Shown: piece by piece, positions 37,155-44,614 of the stretch | Layout of the letters: each line of letters opens with the position of its first letter | Position numbering within the stretch: position 1 is the first letter of the stretch | DNA from: Pseudorhodoferax soli | Lineage (GTDB): Bacteria > Pseudomonadota > Gammaproteobacteria > Burkholderiales > Burkholderiaceae_C | NCBI RefSeq assembly: GCF_003337555.1 | Contig: NZ_QPJK01000002.1 | Span: 868,001-932,000, forward strand | Direction: 5' to 3' | Length of the DNA: 64,000 nt | The notes under the pieces: model-generated | What the model was told of the DNA's origin: nothing | What the model saw: only the letters and a program-made list of their open reading frames with translations | Database searches by the model: none | Position numbers and translations under genes: made by a program

Positions 37155-37817
37155 TCATTGATTGACCGGTGAGGCCGGGTCGAGCAGCAGCGCCATGATG
37201 TCGCGCACCTGCGCCTCGGTCAGGTTGCCCATGTGGCCCGAACGCGGCATGTTGGAGCAGGCGTTGTAGGCCTTGGCGTTCCAGATCTTGCCCCAGGTGT
37301 ATTCCACGATGGGCTTGGCCGCCGCGCCGGAAGGATCGGTCACGCCGCGCAGCTTGCCGTAGTGGTACAGGCTTGGGCCGATGGTGCCGAAGGAAATCTC
37401 CTCCTTGGCGATCTGGTGGCAGTTGTAGCAGTTGCCGCCATTCACGGTGCCCGCCGCATCGGTCCAGGTCTGGCCCCGGCCGCTCTGGGCGATCCTCTCG
37501 CCCTCTTTCCAGTCGCCCAGGAACCGGCCGTCGGCAGGCCACTTCACGGCCTTGAGGTTCTCGGCCTCGATGCGCCTGGCCACCTCGGGCGCCAGCGGCT
37601 TGCCGGCGACGTCTGCCGCGTTGCACAGCTTCAAGGTCTCGTCGATGCCGGTGACCCGGTCGACCGTGGCGATGCCCTGGGCGCGGAAGCCGGCCTTGAC
37701 CATGTCTGCGGCCACCTGGTCGGCGTCGGTGGCGGCGCCGCCCATGCGGCTGGCGCAGCCCACCAGGACGGCTGCCGAGGCCAGCGCCGCGGCCATGACG
37801 ATGCGTGTCTTGTTCAT
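37155..37817 (-). CDS. soxX: Sulfur-oxidising c-type cytochrome SoxX
   Basis: 220-residue monoheme cytochrome of the SoxAX complex. The N terminus ends in a lipobox (VLVGCAS), suggesting a lipoprotein. Heme attachment is at NCYNCHQ. The probable distal Met lies in ACSNMPRSGHMG. It is longer than minimal SoxX proteins because of about 90 extra residues before the heme. The start at 37817 (MNKTRIVMAAALAS) gives a normal signal sequence. It lies 13 bases after soxA. Confidence 0.93.
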   Translation of the reverse strand: MNKTRIVMAAALASAAVLVGCASRMGGAATDADQVAADMVKAGFRAQGIATVDRVTGIDETLKLCNAADVAGKPLAPEVARRIEAENLKAVKWPADGRFLGDWKEGERIAQSGRGQTWTDAAGTVNGGNCYNCHQIAKEEISFGTIGPSLYHYGKLRGVTDPSGAAAKPIVEYTWGKIWNAKAYNACSNMPRSGHMGNLTEAQVRDIMALLLDPASPVNQ

Positions 37818-37830
37818 GCCTGCTCCTGCT

Positions 37831-38637
37831 TCAGCGCTTGATGGCGGGTGCGGCGGACTTGGCACCCCTGGCGTTGACGCCGAGGTAGGTGCTCAACGCC
37901 GTCAGCGCATCGGCGCCGAACTCCGGATAGGGAAAGCGCTGCTGGCGATAGCAGTCGTTCAGGCGCAACTGCATGCTCCACATCTGCCCGTTGGAGACGC
38001 GGTAGGCCGGCCACGCCGCGAAGCCGACGCCGTCGCCGGGGTTCTTGGTCAGATTGGGCAGGTCCTGCAGGCGGATGCGCTTGCCGTCCTCGCCATGGCA
38101 GGAGGCGCAGGCGAAATCGTGGGTGCCGCCGCGCATGAAGAACAGGCGCTTGCCCGCCTCGTAGTAGGTCTTCTCCTGGGCGTGGTTCTGCGGCAGGTTG
38201 AACGGCAGCCCCTTGGACTCGGCGGCCACGTAAGTGGCCAGCGCCGTCACATTGGCCATCTCGCCGCGGCCGAACGGCGTCTTGGCGATCTCGGCGGCAT
38301 CGAAGCCCTGCTGCTGCTGCATGCAGGTGACGAGCCGCGTCTCCAGGTCCTGGACCTTGCCGGTGTCGGCGAAGTAGCGCGGCAGCTCGACGAAGGCGCC
38401 CTTGACCACGCCCGGGCCCTTGCCCAGGTCGCAGCCCTGCAGCGAAGCGTTCCGGGGCCCGCGCTTGCTCTTCCACAGCTCCTCGCCCTTGGCTTCGAAG
38501 AGGTCCGCCGGATTGCCGTCTTCCAGCATCTTGCGGTACTCCTCGATCGATTCGGTCGTGGTCTTCTGGGCGAACGCGCCCGGCGCTGCGGCGAGGCCCA
38601 GCAGCACGGCCCAGAGTGTTGTCTTCGTTGTTGTCAT
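37831..38637 (-). CDS. soxA: L-cysteine S-thiosulfotransferase, diheme-type family SoxA
   Basis: 268 residues with a signal peptide ending AAPGAFA-QK. SoxAX oxidatively couples thiosulfate to SoxY. Only one CxxCH (CASCHGED) is present; the position of the first heme in two-heme SoxA reads LQGCDLGKG without CxxCH. The catalytic persulfide Cys is in NDCYRQQRFPYPEFG. It is preceded by a 266-base structured spacer rather than the short gap typical of the other sox genes here. Confidence 0.93.
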   Translation of the reverse strand: MTTTKTTLWAVLLGLAAAPGAFAQKTTTESIEEYRKMLEDGNPADLFEAKGEELWKSKRGPRNASLQGCDLGKGPGVVKGAFVELPRYFADTGKVQDLETRLVTCMQQQQGFDAAEIAKTPFGRGEMANVTALATYVAAESKGLPFNLPQNHAQEKTYYEAGKRLFFMRGGTHDFACASCHGEDGKRIRLQDLPNLTKNPGDGVGFAAWPAYRVSNGQMWSMQLRLNDCYRQQRFPYPEFGADALTALSTYLGVNARGAKSAAPAIKR

Positions 38638-38683
38638 GCGTTCCACTCGTTGTCGACAAGCCCTGTGGGGAGGGGGAAGGCTC

Positions 38684-38904
38684 AGAAGCTGTGAATGAAT
38701 CGATCGCGGCCACGACGGGGTGCGCCGGGCCACAGGCGTAGGCGCAGGCCGCCGCCCGGGCTCGTGCCCGGGCAAGGCCTGCAACGCCCGCATGTGGGCT
38801 GGCGTGCCCCGGCCCGAAGGGCGAGGCCCCTGGCGCGACGAAGGCGATGGAAGCTGGCTGTCATGGGGCCTCGCGTGGTCGTGAGGGATTCGTTCACAGC
38901 TTCT
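38684..38904. repeat. Structured insert with 18-bp terminal inverted repeats between soxZ and soxA
   Basis: AGAAGCTGTGAATGAATC (38684-38701) is inverted at 38887-38904 with one mismatch, the right copy starting at the soxZ stop codon. Inside are two strong hairpins: GCAGGCC/GGCCTGC around GCCCGGGC-TCGT-GCCCGGGC (38744-38782) and CGAGGCCCC/GGGGCCTCG (38822-38873). No ORF is supported. It could be a miniature mobile element or a structured mRNA segment. Confidence 0.65.
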
Positions 38905-39215
38905 CAGGACACGGTCGCTTCGTCCGTGCGCGTGTCGCCCTTGTTGTCCTTCCAGGTGACCGAGACCTTGTCGCCGGCCTTGGCACCCTTCAGTGTGAAT
39001 TGCATGAAGGGATTCTTGGAGACCGCGGGGCCCCACTCTGCGCTCAGCACCGGCTTGCCGTTGTGGGCCGCGGTGACTTCGGTGATGTGCCAGGCGGGGA
39101 TGGTCTTGCCCGCGCTGTCCTTGCGCTGGCCGGTTTCCATTTCGTGGCTCATGAGGACGCGGACGACGGCATTGCCGCCGTTGGCCTGCGCGCGGATGCG
39201 CATCGGATCTGCCAT
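38904..39215 (-). CDS. soxZ: Thiosulfate oxidation carrier complex protein SoxZ
   Basis: 103-residue immunoglobulin-like partner of SoxY. The start at 39215 (MADPMRIRAQANGG) matches SoxZ, and family residues such as VLMSHEMETGQRKDSAG and NPFMQFTLKGAKAGD are present. No signal peptide is seen, as usual: it is exported bound to SoxY through the SoxY Tat signal. It lies 46 bases after soxY. Confidence 0.95.
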   Translation of the reverse strand: MADPMRIRAQANGGNAVVRVLMSHEMETGQRKDSAGKTIPAWHITEVTAAHNGKPVLSAEWGPAVSKNPFMQFTLKGAKAGDKVSVTWKDNKGDTRTDEATVS

Positions 39216-39261
39216 GGTGCTGTGCTCCTGGATGTCTGGATGGGATGAAGTCTTGCGCCGC

Positions 39262-39717
39262 TCAGCCGCCGCAGCCGCCGAGCGTGACCTTGACTTCCTT
39301 CTTCGCGTACAGCGCCTTGCCGTCGTTGGTGATCGCCACGGCGTACACATCGGAGGTCTGGCCCATCTTGGCGCGCGTGGAGAAGCTGGGCTCGACCGCG
39401 TCGGACACGTTGAACATCGCGACCAGCGCGTTCGGGTTCTTCTCGACCAGTACCAGCAGGTGCTTGAGGTTGGGCAGCGTGGAGGCCACGGCCATCGGCA
39501 CGACGGCGCCGTTCTCGGCGATGTCGGGTGCGGTCAGGGTCACGTCCTTGCTCTCGGCGGGCGCGCTGCCGCCGAAGGCCTTGGCCGCGTCGGCGATGCT
39601 CTTGGCTTCGAAAGCCGTCTTGTTGAACGCGAACGCATCGCGCGGAAGGAGGCCGGCAGCGGCCAGAAGGCCGGCCACCGCCATGGATTGCTGCAAGGTA
39701 TCGCGTCGGGTTTGCAT
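39262..39717 (-). CDS. soxY: Thiosulfate oxidation carrier protein SoxY
   Basis: 151-residue carrier whose C-terminal GGCGG swinging arm (C149) holds the sulfur substrate through the Sox cycle. The N terminus has a twin-arginine motif (QTRRDTLQQSMAVAGLL), so it is exported folded. The ATG at 39717 is preferred. The 78-base gap after soxD is AT-richer than its surroundings and could hold a secondary promoter. Confidence 0.96.
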   Translation of the reverse strand: MQTRRDTLQQSMAVAGLLAAAGLLPRDAFAFNKTAFEAKSIADAAKAFGGSAPAESKDVTLTAPDIAENGAVVPMAVASTLPNLKHLLVLVEKNPNALVAMFNVSDAVEPSFSTRAKMGQTSDVYAVAITNDGKALYAKKEVKVTLGGCGG

Positions 39718-39795
39718 CGCGGCTCCAGATGACTCGTTAGTTAAGCAGATACTAATGTGATGGGGGTCACGCACTATCGGGAATATCCCTGTCGG

Positions 39796-40842
39796 TCAGC
39801 GGCTTGCGCCGCTGGCGAGCCAGCCGGCGATTCTCTGCGCATCCTCGGCGGAGATCTCCTGCGGCGGCATCGGCATGCTGCCCCACACGCCGGCCCCGCC
39901 CGACTTGATCTTGCCGGCCAGGTACGCGCCCTGGCCTGCGTGCCTGGCCGCGATCTCGGCCCAGCTCGGCCCGATGGTCTTGCGGTCGGGCGCGTGGCAG
40001 GCCGTGCAGCTGTTCCTCGCCAGCAGCTCGCCGGGCATGGCGGAGCCAGCGGCAGCCGGCGCGCCCGTGGCAACACCCGCGGTCGCGCCCGTGGCAGCGC
40101 CACGCTGGGCGCCGACCAGGCGGTTCTGCTCGGCCAGGTTGCCATGCGCATTGCGCGCGAAGTCGGGCAGGCTGGAGGCGACCCGGCCCTCGACCGGGCA
40201 ATCCTTCATGCAGGCCGTGGCCGCCAAGTCGGGCCGGGCCGCGGTGCCGGCGATGCCGCTGCCGGGCCACAGGGCATGGGCCGTGGCCATGCCGTTGCGG
40301 TTGGGCATGCGCTGCTGCACCTCGGCGATGTTGCGGTCGCTGAGCACGTAGTCGTCGGGCACCACACCGGCGAGATTGAGCATGAAGGCGGTCACCGCGT
40401 AGACCTCCTCGGTCGACAGCGACTTGGGCTGGTTCCACGGCATGGCCCGGTTGATGTAGTCCCACAGCGTGGAGACGGTGGCCACCTTCATCATCGTGGT
40501 GCGGCCGGGGTAGTCGGTGCGCCGCAGGTTGGCCACGCGGCCGGACTGGATGTCCGCAGCCGTGGTGCCGCCGACCAGCGGGTTGAACACCTCGTTGGAC
40601 TCGCCGAACACACCGTGGCAGGAGGCGCACTTGGCCTCCCACACGTCCTGCCCCTTCGCCACCGAACCTGCGCCCTTGGGCAGGCCCTTGAAGTCGGGGC
40701 GCACGTCGATGTCCCAGGCGGCCACCTCGGCCGGCGTGGCCGCGCGGCCCAGGCCCGGGAAGCGCTCCGCAGGCTGGGCCTGCACGGCCGCCGCGCCGGC
40801 CAGCAGCACCAGGGCGGCAGCCAGTTCACGCAGTCTGGACAT
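39796..40842 (-). CDS. soxD: Diheme cytochrome c SoxD, sulfur dehydrogenase subunit
   Basis: 348 residues with a signal peptide (LVLLAGAAAVQA-QP). Two heme sites, CASCHGVFG in the N-terminal domain and CTACHAPD in the C-terminal domain, flank an Ala/Gly-rich linker. SoxD is the electron acceptor for SoxC in the Sox(CD)2 complex that oxidises SoxY-bound sulfane sulfur. Presence of soxCD predicts complete oxidation of thiosulfate to sulfate without stored sulfur globules. It overlaps the soxC end by 17 bases. Confidence 0.93.
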   Translation of the reverse strand: MSRLRELAAALVLLAGAAAVQAQPAERFPGLGRAATPAEVAAWDIDVRPDFKGLPKGAGSVAKGQDVWEAKCASCHGVFGESNEVFNPLVGGTTAADIQSGRVANLRRTDYPGRTTMMKVATVSTLWDYINRAMPWNQPKSLSTEEVYAVTAFMLNLAGVVPDDYVLSDRNIAEVQQRMPNRNGMATAHALWPGSGIAGTAARPDLAATACMKDCPVEGRVASSLPDFARNAHGNLAEQNRLVGAQRGAATGATAGVATGAPAAAGSAMPGELLARNSCTACHAPDRKTIGPSWAEIAARHAGQGAYLAGKIKSGGAGVWGSMPMPPQEISAEDAQRIAGWLASGASR

Positions 40843-42187
40843 TCTTCACCTCCCCGCTCTCCTGCACCAGCCAGGACTGGACCGCGTTGTTGTGGTAGAT
40901 CGAGCGCGTGCCCCGCACCGCGCGCAGCTGGCGGTAGCCGGGCTGCACGTAGCCGGTCTCGTCCATGGCGCGGCTCTGCACGATGGCGGGCTTGCCATCC
41001 CAGACCCAGTCGATGTCGAAGCGCGTGAGGCACCTGTCCATGACGGGGCCTTGCAGCCGCGCGGTGCGCCAGTTGCGCCCCCCATCGACCGACACGTCCA
41101 CGCGCTTGACCTTCCCACGGCCCGACCAGGCCAGGCCGGTGATGCTGTAGAAGCCCTTGTCCAGTAGCACCTGGCCGCCCGAAGGCGTGGTGACCACGCT
41201 CTTGCACTCCTGGATGCTGGTGTACTGGCGGTGCTGCCCGTCGGGCATGAGGTCGATGTAGTGCACGGCCTCGTCCTTGGCGCCCCAGGGCTGGTCGCCG
41301 ACCTCGATGCGCCGCAGGTACTTGACCCAGCTGACGCCCTGCACGCCGGGCACCACCAGGCGCAGCGGGTAGCCGTTCTCGGGCCGCAGCATCTCGCCGT
41401 TCTGTCCGTAGGCGACCAGCACGGCGCCCGAGCGCACCATGTCCATCGGGATGGTGCGGGTCATGGACGAACCATCGGCGCCCTCGGCCAGCACGAACTG
41501 GCCACGCTGCAGGTCGGCTCCGGCCATCTCCAGCAAGGTGATGAGCGGCACGCCGGTGAACTCGCTGCACGAGAGCATGCCGTGCGAGTACTGGCACGTC
41601 GGCACGGCCACGTTGCCCCACTCCATGCCGGTGTTGGCGCCGCATTCGATGAAATGGAAGCGCGAGACCGAGGGCAGCCGCATGAGCTCGTCCATGGTGA
41701 ACACCTTGGCCTGCTTGACCATGCCGTTGAGCATGAGGCGGTGCCGGGACGGGTCGACATCCCACCAGCCCTGGTGGTGCCGTTCGAAGTGCAGGCCGCT
41801 CGGCGTGACGATGCCGAACAGGGACTGCAGCGGCGCGAACGACACCGAGGCCTGCGCGGTCTGCGTGAGGCCCGGGCTCTGGCGCCGCTGCACATTGCGC
41901 TCGTACCTGGAGGGTTTGCCGTAGCCATCGGTCACCACCGGCTGGCCCAGGCCCGTGGAGTGCTCGGGCAGTTGCAGGATGGCCGGATCGCCGTCCTGCA
42001 CGGTGGACGCCCCCTGGGCCAGCGCCAGCGGTGCGGCCGCGCCCGCCGCAGCGGCCGCGAAGGCACCACGGATGAAGTCGCGCCTGCCGTTGCGCGCCTC
42101 CTGCACCACGCTGGCCAGGCCGGCGCGGTCCAGGAAATTCTCGGGCGCCTTGCGCAGGCGGCCGGGCTCGATGCCTTGCTTGTCCAT
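40826..42187 (-). CDS. soxC: Sulfane dehydrogenase molybdenum subunit SoxC
   Basis: 453-residue sulfite-oxidase-family enzyme. A Tat signal is visible (NGRRDFIRGAFAAAAAG). The Mo-coordinating Cys is in FHFIECGANTGMEWG, and the C-terminal Mo-co dimerisation domain holds RVDVSVDGGRNW. The start at 42187 (MDKQGIEPGRLRK) is supported by AAAGGA just upstream; a longer frame would overlap soxR. It is the first structural gene after soxR. Confidence 0.95.
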   Translation of the reverse strand: MDKQGIEPGRLRKAPENFLDRAGLASVVQEARNGRRDFIRGAFAAAAAGAAAPLALAQGASTVQDGDPAILQLPEHSTGLGQPVVTDGYGKPSRYERNVQRRQSPGLTQTAQASVSFAPLQSLFGIVTPSGLHFERHHQGWWDVDPSRHRLMLNGMVKQAKVFTMDELMRLPSVSRFHFIECGANTGMEWGNVAVPTCQYSHGMLSCSEFTGVPLITLLEMAGADLQRGQFVLAEGADGSSMTRTIPMDMVRSGAVLVAYGQNGEMLRPENGYPLRLVVPGVQGVSWVKYLRRIEVGDQPWGAKDEAVHYIDLMPDGQHRQYTSIQECKSVVTTPSGGQVLLDKGFYSITGLAWSGRGKVKRVDVSVDGGRNWRTARLQGPVMDRCLTRFDIDWVWDGKPAIVQSRAMDETGYVQPGYRQLRAVRGTRSIYHNNAVQSWLVQESGEVKNVQTA

Positions 42188-42218
42188 CTCGGTCCTTTCG
42201 CTCACCGCGAACACTTCT

Positions 42219-42578
42219 TCATGTGCCAGCACCCCCGTCCACCATGCGGCGCACGGCTTCGCACAGCAGGCCGCCGTGCACGGGATGGACGGCGTAGAAC
42301 ACCTGCGCGCCCTTGCGCTGGCGCGTTAGCACACCGCAGCGGTGCAGCGTGGCCAGGTGCTGCGAGACGCTGGACCGGGCGCTGCCCAGTGCCGCCCGCA
42401 GTTCGCCCACGTTCATCTCGCTGCGGCACAGCCGCTGCAGGATGCGCAACCGCAGCGGCGTGCCCAGCAGCGCGAACAGCTCCGCCGCGCGCTCGAACAC
42501 CCGGGCCGAAGCCATGTCTCCCGCCCCCGCATCGCCCTGCGCGGCCGGCGTCTCGCTGGTGGTCGGTGCGCGCCTCAT
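42219..42578 (-). CDS. soxR: ArsR-family regulator SoxR
   Basis: 119-residue winged-helix repressor from ATG 42578 (MRRAPTTSET). The HTH is MNVGELRAALGSARSSVSQHLATL. Cysteines at C51 and C106 correspond in position to the sulfur-sensing pair of SoxR/SqrR-type ArsR proteins, with a further C81. Its ATG overlaps the stop of a 16-codon leader ORF, which alone carries the strong ribosome site. A GTG at 42614 is possible but less likely. A TTCGAA-containing dyad upstream is the probable operator. Confidence 0.88.
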   Translation of the reverse strand: MRRAPTTSETPAAQGDAGAGDMASARVFERAAELFALLGTPLRLRILQRLCRSEMNVGELRAALGSARSSVSQHLATLHRCGVLTRQRKGAQVFYAVHPVHGGLLCEAVRRMVDGGAGT

Positions 42579-42625
42579 GCCCCGGCCATGGCCGAGACCG
42601 CCAGCGCGAGACACGCGAGCTTCAT
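42575..42625 (-). CDS. 16-codon leader ORF translationally coupled to soxR
   Basis: MKLACLALAVSAMAGA, preceded by a near-perfect AAGGAGG at 7 bases spacing, ends in TGA that overlaps the soxR ATG (ATGA). soxR itself has no comparable ribosome site. The peptide resembles an isolated signal sequence with a single Cys, so it could be a leader peptide or a relic of a secreted protein. Too short for homology; expression is inferred from the ribosome site. Confidence 0.55.
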   Translation of the reverse strand: MKLACLALAVSAMAGA

Positions 42626-42650
42626 GGGGCTGCCTCCTTGTACGTTTATT

Positions 42651-42670
42651 TCGAATATCAGCATGTTCGA
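42651..42670. promoter_or_regulatory. Putative SoxR operator
   Basis: TCGAATAT-CAGC-ATGTTCGA is an inverted repeat (7 of 8 pairs) lying about 25-45 bases upstream of the leader ORF. TTCGAAT occurs at both ends. ArsR-family repressors typically bind such AT-rich dyads over the promoter. Confidence 0.5.
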
Positions 42671-42712
42671 ATGTAATGGAGGCAGACCGGCGATGCCATC
42701 CTTGCGCCCCCG

Positions 42713-42722
42713 GGGAAAACCC
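42713..42722 (-). other. GGGTTTTCCC motif, copy 1 (between soxW-like gene and the soxR promoter)
   Basis: On the minus strand the text is GGGTTTTCCCCGGGGGCGCA, closely similar to the copy at 45101. One of four intergenic occurrences in the window. Confidence 0.4.
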
Positions 42723-42737
42723 TGGAAGCGTGCCGCT

Positions 42738-43190
42738 TCAGCCGCGCAGCGCCTGCCGCGCCGTGTCGATGCGTGCGTCGAGGTAGGCGCCGTAGAAGTC
42801 GGCGCTGGACATGCCACGCAGGCGCGGCGCCAGTTCGCGTCCGGCATGGCCCAGGAACAGCAGCGTCGGTGCGGCATCGACCCGCCAGGCGCGCACCAGC
42901 TGCGCGTGGGTGCGCTCCTGCCCGTCGGCGTCGACAACGCGCCTGGCACTGCGCATGTCCACCTGGACCACGGGCAGGCCGCCGTGGCGGCGCAGCGGCA
43001 CGAGGTGGTGGTCGCGCACGGTGCGGCAGTAGGCGCAGCCGTCCAGGCTCACCATGACCACGAGCGGCTGGCCGGCACCCAGCGCGGCCACGGTTTCGGC
43101 AGGCAGAGACGCGGCCAGCGGCAGCGCCGGCTGGGCGTGCAAGGGCAGCGCCTGCCCCCACGCACTGGCCAGGAGCAGCCGGCGCTTCAT
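42738..43190 (-). CDS. SoxW-like periplasmic thioredoxin
   Basis: 150 residues with a signal peptide (LLLASAWGQALPLHA-QP) and a thioredoxin-fold domain whose active site is CAYC in VSLDGCAYCRTVRDHH. Periplasmic thioredoxins of this type (SoxW) keep Sox-pathway cysteines reduced. The start at 43190 (MKRRLLLAS) overlaps the upstream metallo-hydrolase stop as ATGA, so the pair is coupled. A much longer open frame upstream is a shadow. Confidence 0.8.
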   Translation of the reverse strand: MKRRLLLASAWGQALPLHAQPALPLAASLPAETVAALGAGQPLVVMVSLDGCAYCRTVRDHHLVPLRRHGGLPVVQVDMRSARRVVDADGQERTHAQLVRAWRVDAAPTLLFLGHAGRELAPRLRGMSSADFYGAYLDARIDTARQALRG

Positions 43191-44134
43191 CGGTCTTCGC
43201 GCTCCATCAGCAGGTAGGTGTTGTACGCGTTCATGCGGTTGGCCGCGCCGAACAAGGGCAGGTGCGCGAAGCGTGACCAATCGGTGCGGGCGTAGGCTTC
43301 GTCGAAGGGCTCCATGTCGCGCGCGGCCCGGCCCATGGTCTCGCGCAGGTAGGCCAGGTAGTCGCGCGTGAGTTCCATGTCGGCGCGCGCGTCGCGCGAC
43401 ACCGGGCCGTGGCCGGGCACCACCGCCTGGGCGTCGAGCGCCAGCAGGCGGGTGAGCGCCTCGATCCATTCGCCGCTGCGGGCCTGGCCGACGAAAGGCA
43501 CGCGCCCACGGAACACCAGGTCGCCAGCGAACAGGAGCTTTTGCGATGGCACGAACACCGCCAGGTCTTCCGGCGTGTGCGCCGGACCGACCGGCATGAG
43601 CACGAATCGCAGCTTGCCCACCACCAGCTCGCGCGGGCCGTCGATCCACTCGTCCGCCGGCACCAAGTGCGTCTGCGCGTCGATCCAGGGTGCGAGCTCG
43701 GTGCGGGAGGCCGCCAGGCGCGACGCCGCCAGCTCGGAATGCAGGTACTCCAGGCCCCCGCGGTGGGCGACGATGCGCGCGCCGGCACGCTGGAACTCCT
43801 GCAGGCCGTAGATGTGGTCGGCGTGGTAGTGCGTGACGATCACGTGCGTCACGGCCTTGCCGGTGACGCGGCGGATCTCCTGCATGAACGCGCGCGCCAG
43901 CTGCGGCGAGCCCAGCGCATCGATGGCCACCACGCCGTCGTCGGTCGCGACGAAACCGGCATTGGAGATGAAGTTGCGGTTCTGCGGGCTGCCCAGCGCC
44001 GACATGCCTTGCACATACCAGGCCGCTGGCGCCACCCGCTCGGCCACCAGCGCCGGCTGGGCCCACCCGGTACAGGCCAGGCAGAGCAACGCCAGCACAG
44101 CGGCACGTCCGCACAACGCATCCAAATAAGCCAT
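43187..44134 (-). CDS. SoxH-like metallo-beta-lactamase fold hydrolase
   Basis: 315 residues with a signal peptide ending LACTGWA-QP. The metal motif is VTHYHADHIYG, with later ligands in GPAHTPEDL, LFAGDLVF and VPGHGPVS. Similar periplasmic MBL proteins occur in sox clusters as SoxH and in quinoprotein clusters as relay hydrolases; the substrate is unknown. The ATG lies in the loop of a perfect 8-bp inverted repeat and has no Shine-Dalgarno sequence, so its translation or transcription is probably controlled in an unusual way. Confidence 0.82.
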   Translation of the reverse strand: MAYLDALCGRAAVLALLCLACTGWAQPALVAERVAPAAWYVQGMSALGSPQNRNFISNAGFVATDDGVVAIDALGSPQLARAFMQEIRRVTGKAVTHVIVTHYHADHIYGLQEFQRAGARIVAHRGGLEYLHSELAASRLAASRTELAPWIDAQTHLVPADEWIDGPRELVVGKLRFVLMPVGPAHTPEDLAVFVPSQKLLFAGDLVFRGRVPFVGQARSGEWIEALTRLLALDAQAVVPGHGPVSRDARADMELTRDYLAYLRETMGRAARDMEPFDEAYARTDWSRFAHLPLFGAANRMNAYNTYLLMEREDR

Positions 44135-44143
44135 TGCTTATTT
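44124..44143. promoter_or_regulatory. Inverted repeat straddling the soxH-like start codon
   Basis: AAATAAGC-CATT-GCTTATTT is a perfect 8-bp inverted repeat whose loop contains the complement of the ATG at 44134. It may be the operator of the ArsR-type repressor encoded just upstream or an RNA hairpin that hides the start codon. Confidence 0.55.
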
Positions 44144-44181
44144 TAAAGACGAAGTTGCGGGCGCGCGAAGCGGGCCGGGCC

Positions 44182-44523
44182 CTACTGCAGATCCGATTCG
44201 ATGGCGATCTGCGTGCACACCGCCCGGCACAGCGTGACCACGCGGTCGTTGTTGATGCGGTAGTAGATCTGCACGCCTTCGCGGCGCTTGGCCAGCACGC
44301 CGGCCTGGTACAGCGTGTTGAGGTGCTGCGACATATTGGGCTGGGTGGTGTCGATCTCTTCGAGCAGCTGGGTGACGTTCTTCTCGCCATTGCACAGCGC
44401 GCTGATGATCTTGAGCCGCATGGGCGCAGACATCACGCGGAACACCTCGGCGGCCAGCTCGAACACCTCGTCCGACTCCGCCGGAGCGGCCGCCTTCACT
44501 GCACCCATTGCCCGCTTCACCAT
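44182..44523 (-). CDS. ArsR-family regulator, BigR/SqrR-like persulfide sensor candidate
   Basis: 113 residues. The winged helix reads NVTQLLEEIDTTQPNMSQHLNTLYQAG, broken here by the usual turn. C44 (SALCNGEKN) and C99/C103 (TLCRAVC) are placed like the two redox cysteines of SqrR/BigR proteins that sense reactive sulfur. It lies 47 bases upstream of the soxH-like gene and probably controls it through the overlapping inverted repeat. It is distinct from soxR. Confidence 0.85.
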   Translation of the reverse strand: MVKRAMGAVKAAAPAESDEVFELAAEVFRVMSAPMRLKIISALCNGEKNVTQLLEEIDTTQPNMSQHLNTLYQAGVLAKRREGVQIYYRINNDRVVTLCRAVCTQIAIESDLQ

Positions 44524-44614
44524 GATGAGTCCTTGCCCTTCGTGCCTATATTAACAACGGGCGATGTTTGCCGCACCAGCCATTGTGCGCCGGCACGGCA
44601 CGGGGCGATGGCGC

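Noticed and set aside
42738-44390. 550-codon frame apparently fusing the ArsR region to the SoxW-like protein
   Set aside because: The upstream part is a frame-shadow of the ArsR and SoxH-like genes; the thioredoxin begins with its own signal peptide at 43190.
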